Source: Melanocharis versteri (taxonomy: Eukaryota > Chordata > Aves > Passeriformes > Melanocharitidae). From it: 64,000 bases of DNA. The stretch spans positions 176,008 to 240,007 of the forward strand of contig VZTG01008547.1 in NCBI GenBank assembly GCA_013397845.1, read 5' to 3'. Positions 13,901 to 23,500 of this stretch are shown here, piece by piece (position 1 is the first letter of the stretch; every line of letters begins with the position of its first letter). The notes beneath the pieces are model-generated. The model saw only the letters and a list, made by a program, of their open reading frames with translations, had not been told where the DNA came from and ran no database searches. The translations under genes were made by a program, and so were the position numbers.

Positions 13901-14561
13901 TAATGGACTGAAAACAGCATGGAGACCTGGGAGCTACAGCACTGTGAGGAACTGTGTCAACACGGCTCCCTTGCAAGGATGCAGCCTGGTTTACAGAGAC
14001 ATATAAAGAAGCTCAACTTGATACCTTTTTTCCTTAGTCGATAGCATACACTCTAGATGATGCTGTTTAAATCAACTTAAGTATTTATGCACCATGATAC
14101 CAATCCATGAGTGTAAAGACAGAGCAAGTTTTGGCCTGTACGAACCAAATACGCTCTGCATATCGAGTTCCCTGGCAACAACTGATTAGACTGAACACTG
14201 AGTTGAAGAGAAGTCAATTACATCACTATTAAACTTTGATGCTCTACACAGACAGAAACAATTATGCTCCCATCACTATTTTACAGACGGGATTTAGTTA
14301 CACCCACACAGTCCAGAGAAAGAATAATTTGTACCCACTTTTGCACACAACAATGGTGAGCATTATATTTTTAATTAGATAAAAAATAATTGGGGAAAGA
14401 TTCCTAGGATAAAGTGATACCTGTCCAAGGCTACAGGGGCAGGATAGCAGTGAAAAAGCCTGGTAAATGTGAATGTGGGAGTTCAGGGTTTGAGCTGACG
14501 GTAGCACTGACACACCAAACCATGGATAAATGCTTTCCTCTATAAAGCACGGAGTTCAGCT
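10981..14561. other. Non-coding stretch, nothing recognised
   Basis: About 3.6 kb without a recognisable gene. A purine-rich patch of GGGAAGAAAGGAG-like repeats lies at about 12700-12740. The other open frames are short, lack domains, and show no convincing splice-site pairing. Confidence 0.55.
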
Positions 14562-14564
14562 GAG

Positions 14565-14595
<31 letters not shown>

Positions 14596-14661
14596 GAAGA
14601 AAAAAAAAAAGAGAAAAAGGAAAAAAAAGGGAAAAAAAGGGGGAAAAAGGGAAAAGGAAAA
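14562..14661. repeat. 100-bp pure purine tract
   Basis: One hundred consecutive bases are purines on the + strand. The tract begins with about 27 adenines and grades through GAGAAGAAG and GGAAAAAAAAGGG blocks into GGGGGAAAAAGGG. The minus-strand open frame across it (poly-Phe/Leu) is a low-complexity artefact. Mirror-like oligopurine tracts of this kind can form intramolecular triplexes, which here is inference only. Confidence 0.9.
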
Positions 14662-16069
14662 TTTGTCTATTATCCTTAAGTATTAAAAGAATTGCCTGGA
14701 TATTTCTCATTGTTGCATGGACAGCAAGAGGCATAGTATGTAGTGAACTGTTGAAGAGTAAAACACAGATTACTGGTGGAAGACTTGGCAGAAAGTAACT
14801 TAAGACCCTGACTGCAGCTCAGCTGAGAGGGGGATAAAATTACATTATACATGGAAATTGTCTCCTTAAAAAGAGCCATCACTTAGTGACAGACTTTGCC
14901 CAGCGCTTTGCAGCACATAAAAACCAAACCCACAGAGGAGAGCCTCTTACTGCTATCCAGTTTTTTATTTTACAACTTTATCAGCATTACACATACTCAA
15001 CACTGCAGTGCATAACTCCAGTCTGTTATGAGGCCTGTAGGTTGTTATATCCTAAAGATATATGTTATGTTGTATGTAGATTGTGTATCCTAAAGATACG
15101 CAGTAAAGATTCAGTGGTATAGTGCTCTCATTATACCAGAAATGTTAATTTTGAATGTGAGATTTAACATAAGTCAGTCTTGAGGCAGTAATTTTTAATG
15201 GTTCACATAGGTTTAAGAGCTAGATCTTCAAGGCAAATTACTGCTTTTCAACTCTAAGAGGTTTACAAATGACAGCACTATCAAAGTAAACTTTCAGCCC
15301 TGCACAATGAAATATTGCAATATAATTGCACCTAATTACACTGGATTTTTAAGGTTGCTAAGAAGAGTTTGCATAAATACTGTCTTCAAAAGGACTATGT
15401 ATAAATAGAAGCGTAGGTTTACATAGCTGAAATATTTATAAAAGGGAATTCCTAAACAATAGCATATGACACGTAGACAATTCCAGATTCATTAGCCAGA
15501 GAAAAAAGTTTCTTGTAACTAGAGCACCCCAATAAATACCCTCAGAAACATGGCAACGATATTAAGAAAGAGCACATCACTAAAGGAGATAAGACCTGGC
15601 GTGTAACTAATTAAAGATGTGGCCAAAGTTATTGTGCTTTCTTTTTATGCAAAATAATGGCTAAAATACATGTTAGATGTTGTGATTGAAAATAACAACT
15701 CTGGGAGAAAGGCCCCAGGAGCAGAAATGTCAGCACTGCTTGCACCACCACTGGAAGCTTGGAGGGTATTCCTCTGGTAGCCAAAGGCAAGGCACTCTCC
15801 TGCCGAAGCTGATAAAAACAAAACCCCAAAAATCCCAAAAGAAAACACAAACCCAGTTTTACAGCTCTTTGTATTTCTTTAAACCCAAATAATTTCATTA
15901 CTCCGTATTTCATCTTTTAAAGGGGTTGTGATTCATTTAAGAAGAAGAAAAAAAAAAAGCTAAAGGAGAAAGTGCTGATTTTGGGTTGCTTGCAAAAAGT
16001 GACTTTTCTTTCCTTCCCCTAACTCGAGATGATTTTAAAACAGTAAACATATGCTCTTTTTCTTTTCAG
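14662..16069. other. Non-coding stretch upstream of island
   Basis: AT-leaning DNA with no gene recognised. A palindromic-looking AT-rich patch with a repeated 'tatcctaaagata' motif lies at 15048-15099. A short A-rich run lies at about 15942-15959. Confidence 0.5.
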
Positions 16070-16133
16070 CAAAAAAAAAAACCAAAACAAAAAAAACACA
16101 CACACAAAAAAAAACCCCAACAAAAAACAAAAC
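16070..16133. repeat. A/C low-complexity tract
   Basis: A 64-base run made only of A and C on the + strand, including a short (CA)n segment at about 16096-16105. It lies about 300 bp 5' of the CpG island. Confidence 0.85.
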
Positions 16134-16268
16134 TAAAATTGCTGACTAGCTCTTTATCCATTTCCTACAACTGCCTTGCTTCCTAGAAGCAAATGTCCAG
16201 TAAGATGTACCTGGATGAAAACCTCCTAGTTAGCAATTTGCGTTGAGTAAGTTTTCCTACGTCTTATT

Positions 16269-16378
16269 TAAAAAAAACCCCAAAAAACCAAAAATACCCA
16301 AACAAACAAACAAAAAAATCCCAAAAAACCCAAAAAACAAAAAACAACCCTCCCCCCCCAAAAAAAAACAAAACCAGA
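16269..16378. repeat. A/C tract with C runs next to CpG island
   Basis: About 110 bases that are almost entirely A and C on the + strand, with runs of three to eight C. On the minus strand this is a T/G tract with one run of eight G and several runs of three or four G. It stops abruptly where the GC-rich island begins. Long open frames through this tract on both strands (Lys/Pro/Asn-rich or Phe/Gly/Trp-rich) are compositional artefacts. Confidence 0.85.
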
Positions 16379-16795
16379 AACGACAGCGCTTATTCCCTGC
16401 CAGTTCTCAAGGGGGCCGTCAGCTCCCGGCCCAGCTCGAGCCCGGCCACGGGCAGGGCGGGCTCTGGAGTGATGATTTCCACCACCGGCCCGGTGTAAGA
16501 GCCGCTCACAGGTTCGCTCTGCACCGCGGGGAGGGAGAGCGGCCCCGGCACCGCGGCTCTGCCCGCGCCACCGAGGCGGCACCTGCAGCTCCCGGAGCAG
16601 AACCAGCCCCGCGGCGAGGGGGTGGGGAAATCTCACCCAGCCCTTCCCCTCCGCCGGGCGGGGCTGGCCGGGCCGGGCACGGGGGAGGCAGCGACACCGC
16701 GTCCGCACGGCGCAGCAGCGTTCGCTGCCCGGCCGAGGCGAGCGCCGGCGGGGCTGCGCCTTTAAGGGGCCGGGGGAGGCGGCGGCGGGCGGGCT

Positions 16796-16853
16796 NNNNN
16801 NNNNNNNNNNNNNNNNNNNNNNNNNNNNNNNNNNNNNNNNNNNNNNNNNNNNN
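16796..16853. other. Assembly gap (58 N)
   Basis: Fifty-eight undetermined bases inside the CpG island, flanked on both sides by GGCGGGCGGG-type sequence. The gap length may be an estimate. GC-rich sequence of this kind is often lost from bird assemblies, so part of a GC-rich first exon could be missing here. Confidence 0.99.
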
Positions 16854-17170
16854 CGGCGGGCGGGCGGCAGCGCCCGGCTAGGCCAAGCCCCGGGCAGCGG
16901 GAGCCCCTCGCCGCAGAGCCCGACCGTCTCCGGCGGTGCTCCTGGGTCCCCTCCCCTCGCCGGCGCCTTTCCTGGGGCTGGGGACAGACGGACGCCGAGG
17001 GGGGCACGCGGTCCGCAGCCTCCCGTGCGGCAGCGGAGCGGTGTCCTGCGGAAGGTGCGCCCCACCGCCGTGGCCGTGCTGCCGGGGACAGCGCTCCAGT
17101 GACCCTCCCCGCCGCAGAAAGGCAGCTCGCCGGCCGTACTTCCAGCGGCACGGAGAGCCGAGCCGCGCAG

Positions 17171-17187
17171 GTCATCGCGGCGATGAC
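17171..17187. repeat. Perfect short palindrome in CpG island
   Basis: Two 8-base arms, gtcatcgc and gcgatgac, are perfect reverse complements around a single central G. The right arm contains an ATG at 17183. The site could be a symmetric transcription-factor binding site or a small hairpin in a 5' leader. No specific factor is claimed. Confidence 0.6.
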
Positions 17188-17535
17188 TTTGGAAAGCGCC
17201 ATCGCGCTGCCCCCGCCGTGCTGCGGCCGCGCCGCGCTGGAAGGAGCGTGTCTAACTTGCTATCTAAGTCCTGGCCGCCGGCGCGCTGCTGTCACCGGCG
17301 GCCCGCGTTTGCGGATCCCGACTGACCGCAGTCACACCAGGCAGCCTGACACTGTCCGCGGCTCATCCCGAGCCCTCCTAATGGAACGAGGGCTCTACTG
17401 AGTTGAGTCCGCCCACTCCAGGCCCCTCTTCTCGGTGGATGCGAGTAGAGGGAAAGGAAACCTCTCAGGAGAAGCTCTGTGTCTCCCTTGCGTTTGTGGG
17501 GCTGATGGCCCAGAGGAGCCGGGCTCTGCTGGGTA

Positions 17536-17596
17536 ATGTTACTGGTGCTGGTCTGCTCTCGCTGGTGCTGTCAATGGCTGGCGCAGAGGGCGGCAG
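17536..17596 (+). CDS. Candidate alternative first coding exon
   Basis: At the 3' flank of the CpG island an ATG at 17536 (purine at -3) opens a short frame beginning MLLVLVCSRW. After 20 codons plus one base it reaches CAG|gtgagc, a near-ideal splice donor at 17596/17597. The leftover base gives exactly the phase needed to complete the first glycine codon of SLC9A7 exon 2 at 48922. The predicted peptide is short and partly hydrophobic. It does not resemble the N-terminus I expect for NHE7 and would lack most of the first membrane segment. The donor and phase are visible in the sequence. Use of this exon is inference, and a one-in-three chance match of phase must be allowed for. Confidence 0.25.
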
Positions 17597-20500
17597 GTGA
17601 GCCTGAACTGGGGACGCAGAGCCCTCGCTCCGCGGGGAACTCCGCGGCTGTATTCGGTGCACAGTTTGCTACGCAGAGCATAGTGGGTTGCGGTGAAGAG
17701 CAGCCATCCGTTTGAAAAATTATTTGTCTGCTGGTGATTGGCTACTGCCATAAGCGCCGGGGGCACTTCTCCTTCTCCGGCGGAATCTGTTCCTGCTGAG
17801 CCGTGTGAAACACCTGCCCGATGTTGGTCGGGATAAGTGTATTGAGGGTAACCACACATGAGAAATTCAGCACTCGAGGGGAGGGGGAAAGTGAAGCGTT
17901 TTCTCCCCGATGAGTACTACTGCTCTTGAGAGCTATGTGATTGCTTGCAAAGCAGTGGAATTTTCCTCTGCTGATGATTCTCTTAAACCATCCCAGTTCG
18001 CTCTTAGTCACTGGTCTCTTTGCTGCATTGCTGTGTACTTCACATATGCTCATTGCTGAAAACCAGCAAATTAACGACTGGGCATATAAGTGAGTTATGC
18101 ACTGGCATGATAATGCTTAGCAGCCGAAGAGTGCCCAGGAGACAGTAGATTAACTGTATTGATTGGAAAAGAGACAGGGTAAGGTGGTATTGAAGATGTT
18201 TAGATATTACCCTAGTGTTGTCACCTTCGGAAAGTTCATTTATGATGTTTTGTGATCGTTTCAGTGGCTTACTTTATGCTGAAAATCTTGTGTACGTGGG
18301 TGTGCTAATGCATGCAATACAAGTATCAGGGCATCAAGGGCATTTGGGTATGTGTTTTGACGAGCTGTGTGGGAAATGAGAAATTGTTCTACTGGAGAGA
18401 TTCTGCCTCTCATTAAACTCAAATTAGTTTGCTCTAACACGCAGTTCCTGATATGTGAAAGGGTTGTTAGGTTCCCAATTTGATGTACAAGTGCTGAAAT
18501 TTTGTCTTAGGAAAGGCACTATACTATATCTCTTTCAGCCCCACTGGCAGCATCCAAAAAAGAATAATTGGCTCAAACTGTTGCATTTTCTAGGTGTGAC
18601 CTCACTTAAATTATTTTGCTTTCATAGATCATTCCTCAATACACTTGCATTCTAAATTAGTCTCCTTATTATACCACAATACATGCTGTTCTCCCTCCCA
18701 AACAAACTGACTCTTGCCTTTTCATGGCACACATCCTAGGAAACATGTTTAGTGAGTTCAGTTCCTGCCTAACATGGTTCGCCTCCATGCTGGAAAAGCT
18801 CTGCTGCGACCTGGCTTCACTTAAGCATTTCACAGACTTTCTCTTGAGTAAAAAGAGCAACACAGCAAGTGCCATAGTAACTTTCTGTTATACTTCTGAT
18901 AGCTGGGCTTAAGTCTCCTCTTCCTTCCTTGTTGCTTAAAAGACAACGGTTAAACTGATGAGTTTCTATTTCTAACTTGCTATCTAAGAAATGCACTTTA
19001 AAAAAACCCTATATATGTATTTAAAGTGCGTATGTTTGATCCGTCTGCCTTAAACACAAAATCATAAGGCAATATGTCAAAGAAGGAGTTGTAGTCCTAA
19101 GGGCACAAGTATCTGTTTAGCTTATACAGTGCTAAATACAATTGAATTCTAGTGTTGAAACTGTACCAAGGGTACTGCTCTGTGGAAGTTAAATACTAGC
19201 AAATGCCAGCAACTCCAGCAATAGTATTGCTAATACTGCTAATAAAAGTTATTGTGGAGCAATTAAAAAAATCCAACACAACCCAAGCAAACACAATCCA
19301 CTACAGAGAAATTAAGGAATTGGAACTTTAATGACATATGTCTTTCAACTTGTAATAATGATTGTGATGCTTGCTGTTCTTAGTGTTGTTCTGAGTTGGA
19401 GGATAGAGTGTTCTGAGACATGTTTTTCCTGAAGAGGTTCAGCGGTGACTTTGTTTTTCAGGCTTCTTGGTTCTCTGCCGAGAAGCATCACCATGTGTCA
19501 GGAGCAACGGGACATGGACCATGCCCCTGGGCAGCTCAGGGTGGGCTTAAGGGTGGGAAGTGGTGGTGGACCCCAGCACTCTGCTCCTTAGGAGGCAGCC
19601 ATCTGGATATGTAGATATTTCCCAGCAGATCTGATTGTATCACTGCCACTAGGCAATTTCTTTGTCCCTTTTCATAAGTGGTAATTCAGGCAACTGGCCC
19701 CCCATGAATCAGCATAGGTGTCAGTCCTACAAGATACCTTCATGTCTCTGGGGTTGTTCTGGAATGTCTGGGGGCCACGTGTGCTAGTGCTGCAGATAAA
19801 AGTAAAAGCAAACTGGACTTGGGTACGGTGAAATAAAAACAATATATGAAGAGGAATATAATACTTCTGTTACCTTTTGTGGAACACAAATGAGAGAGAA
19901 GCTGTAAGTCTTCAGGATAAAAACATTTTATCTGTTCTGGAATACTCCATATCAGACTAAGTTTCTAGGTATCCACAGAGTAGATACAGAAAAGGTCTAT
20001 TTTTAGCTCATCTGGCTGTAGCACTCTGTTAGAATTTTAGTATCTATCTACACATGCTAGAGATGACCTAACTCATCTCCACTGCCAGCAAAATAATGTC
20101 AGTCTTGGTTTTTAATATGCCACTTTGACAAAAGCCTCCTAATACTAGATTTAGGATCGTAACTGAGCACCCAGTTTTGAGAATGTTATCCTTTCTCTGG
20201 CAACCTGCTTGTTCTTCTTGAATATTATTTTAAATCCCTTTGTTACGGGCTTTTAAAGTGAGTCTTGCTCAATTTTTTGGCTGCTCAGTATGTTTTAATT
20301 GTAATACAAATCTTTTCTGTAAGCTTGCTTTATGGCCTGCGGCTGGGTGGAAAAATTATAAATTCTTCTTGTGAGAGAAATTTAGAAGAAATGCTATATG
20401 GCTTTTCTTAATCTACATGTATTTCAGATCTGCTCTTCAGGCAGAGGTAGTTGGATGGCTTATAAATTGCTGGTGTTTCTACAATTCATCTGTAGTCCTC

Positions 20501-23500
20501 AGGGCAGTGATTTTGGGTTTCTTTGTTTCTGTATGTTAGGGTGTTGTTTCTGTTTCTGTGGGTTTGGGGTGGCTGTTAATTTGTTTTTATAAGGACAGTG
20601 TATTTATTTAAGATAAATTAGTTCATTTTTATATTTGTTAACTTCATTTTCATGAGAAGTTCTGTCAGATCAGTGCCAGAATAACCTCTGATCATGGCAT
20701 AAGCCAAAGAAGAGAGAAATGGCAACTTGGATTTCTTTTGTGTGAGGAAGCCTTTGGTGGCATAGCTGGCTGTTAAAGTTGTTAGTGCTCTGCAGCACCA
20801 TGTAATTGTAGGAGCCACGCAGAGGCTGAAGGGGGAAGGTGCTCCTCTGCAGGTACTGTAATTCTCATCTGAATTAGAAAGTTATCACGAACAGATGCTG
20901 GATCTGTAATAGTGCAGAGCTCGCACGCCTGCCTGCCTTCTGCTCTTGTGAGTGCTCTGGTTGTGTTGGCTGGAGTGTGCTGAGCTGAGGGGAGGTAACC
21001 TGATGTCTTGTGCACAAGCTTGTTGTCAGAGCGAGGTGGTTCCATGACAGGTTAGGGTTGCACTTCTCTGGGCCCTGTAGGAGCTTGAGAAAAGTCCTAC
21101 TTCAGAAAATTTCTTTTGGAACCACTTCCAATTTTTCTTTGCTACTTTGCAATAGAAATATGTCTCTAAACAGGTCGCCAATGTTTCTCCCTGAAAGAAC
21201 ACAAGGACTGAACTGCTCTGTAGATGCAGAGCATCTGCAGCTACTCTAGTAACTCCTGCTCTTGGTGCAGACGAGAAAACAGAAAAGGAGATGGTGAGGG
21301 AGTATATAAAAGCTATCAAGTCCAACAGGATGCCCGAAATTACTTCTCTGGTGCTGGTAGTGTCCCCATCTCAGTGCTTCTTTACTTAGTCTTTGAGGGT
21401 CTGTGTTTTTGGGAAGAGGTGGATGGGAGAGATCAGATCGGGTTCTCACCTGTCTCCTTTTTGTTTGGTAAAGTAGGCCTTTGTTTTAAAGATGGCCATA
21501 GAAAGGTGATAGGGAAAGTTTCCTTGGTCGTGCTAAGAAAAATCTGTGTGGCAACTGGTGTAATCTTATCTCTGGATTTCACAATAATGCATTGTAAATT
21601 TTCTGTAATGAACTATAATAGGTCATTCAAACAGAATGAACAATTCAGATACTGTTCTTTTAGATATTAATTTTAAAAATGTTGTGCTGAACAGAAGTCG
21701 TTATAGCTGTGTATTCCTTTGCAGTGTATATTTAATAAACCTTTCTCACTTCCTGTGCTACAGAAAGATTAGGACACCTGAACACTGAAATTGCCTTCAC
21801 CCAAAACAATTATCCACACAGCAGGAAGTGCTTTTGGGTCAGCTGTACAATCACTCCTGGGCACCATTTAGGTGTATCTGTGCAACCTATGAAACACCTT
21901 TCTTAAGTGCTGCGTGTCCTGGGCTTGCTAACAGAGTGACTAGAGAGAACTCTAGACCTCTGCTCTGTGTGCTCCCAGCAAAACTGGAAACAGATGTAAG
22001 CCTTGCCTCTGACTTACCCAAACTCTCCCTTCTCAGGGGATTGGCCTTGACTCCAATCCTGCAGTGCACATAGATAGCTCTGGAAGCAGTGATGGGAAGG
22101 CTCCATTCCCTGTGACAGAAAATTGCCATGGTTCAGCTAGCTATGATCCTCTTGTATCCTCAGTCCCCCAAACTTCGCTTTGTGGGTGCATAGCAGCCCT
22201 TTCCCCCACTCTTCCTTCTGAAAGTTGGTCTCCCCTTATCAATCAGCTCTGTGGAGTAGTTCAAAACATCTTAGAGAGCTGGGTGAGACCTTTTCCTTCC
22301 TTCTGGTAGAGAGCAATCTCCACCCCCATCTGCTGCTGTCTGAAAAAGCACTCTCTCCATTAGGTAGAGGTGGCAGCTTCACCCTCGACTGATTTAGAAA
22401 CCAGATATCTGAAGCAGGAACCTCAGCTCCACCATTATTAAAAAAAAAAGTTATAGGACACACTTTGTAGTCCAGAACTATGTATCTTGGCCTGCTAGAG
22501 GCCAGAAATAAAAATATTTTGCAGCGCCTATCTAGGCCTTTGACAGGTGTTATGTACCATGGATGCTCTCTCCTTGCTTTCGAGCTGAATGCTCGTAAAT
22601 GCTCGTAAGTGACTTCAGCACTGGGCTGCTGAACTGTCCCTGCGTGTTCAAGAGACTGCCTCAGTATTTAACTCAAGTCTGTTGTTTCCATGCTGATAGC
22701 CAGAAATACCAGCTTGTAGACTTACTTTTTTTTTCCCAACGCAGAGTACTTATTTGTGACTCAGGATTAAAGCTTTATCCCCGTTAAATACTGAATATAG
22801 CCTTTCTCGCCCTGCTTTAGACTAAGCGATGTCTACATTAAAAGAATGTGATACAAGCAATTGTTTTAGAAGAGTATTTATGTTGAAGGGTTTTTTACTA
22901 GTGTTGTGAAAAATACACAGTCATTCTCAGCACTTCAGATCTTTTCTGTCTACCAGTGATAGGTAATTTAGCTAAAATGCACTGCTTCCTTCTCCACTAT
23001 TAAAAAGCACTTCAGCCTGCAATTAACTGAGTGTGAAGGGGGAAAAGCAAAATTTTAGGAAACTGTCAGTTTGTTTTGTTGGCTTTTTTTCTTCCATGTC
23101 CTGAAATCACACAAATCACTTTACATTAGAAGTACCTAAAGGGCCTTGAGAGCTATGGTGGAAGAAACTGTTGGGTGTTTTTTTTTTCTTTTATTGGGAA
23201 GAAAGAGTTGAAGGCTCCCTAATTTAAAGTTGAGGAGATGAACTGTGCTGTTAGCCAGAAGAGATATGTCGTTTCTTGTGCTTTCTTCATGGCTTTATTC
23301 CATGTTCGTTTTCAAAGGCTGGATGTCAGCTCTTCATTTCTCTTGGTACAGGTGTATGTGTGAGTGATACACGGAGAAAGATCACCCCCCTCCCCTGGCA
23401 GAGGTCTTGTGGGTGCAGCACTGCTGCCAGGGGTGTCTGTGTGCTTGGCTGCACTGCTACCCCTGATGGCTCAGCAGTGGGGTAGATCTGCTGCCACGGG

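Larger units (their letters stand above)
16380..17420. promoter_or_regulatory. CpG island, probable promoter
   Basis: About 1 kb of very GC-rich, CpG-dense DNA bounded by AT-rich sequence on both sides. An Sp1-type GGGCGGGGC box lies near 16657 and further GGCGGGCGGG motifs lie near the internal gap. A tttaaggggc element at about 16761, just before the gap, could be a weak core-promoter element. The next genic landmark on the + strand is exon 2 of SLC9A7, 31.5 kb downstream, so this island is a reasonable candidate for the SLC9A7 promoter or an alternative one. No coding sequence matching the expected NHE7 N-terminus was seen on either side of the gap. A separate non-coding transcript or an antisense gene starting here cannot be excluded. 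Confidence 0.7.

Noticed and set aside
14540..14734. Minus-strand frame rich in Phe and Leu
   Set aside because: It is a translation of the purine tract's pyrimidine strand and is not a protein gene.
1..16000. RP2 on the minus strand, expected next to SLC9A7 by mammalian gene order
   Set aside because: No frame resembles RP2. Its large second exon would be obvious. It may lie upstream of the window or elsewhere in this genome.
16243..17065. Long open frames on both strands through the A/C tract, the N gap and the CpG island
   Set aside because: They span undetermined bases and low-complexity DNA. GC-rich sequence has few stop codons by composition, and no domain is recognisable.
21224..21670. 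148-residue plus-strand frame
   Set aside because: No recognisable domain, no paired splice sites and an AT-rich codon pattern. Treated as chance.
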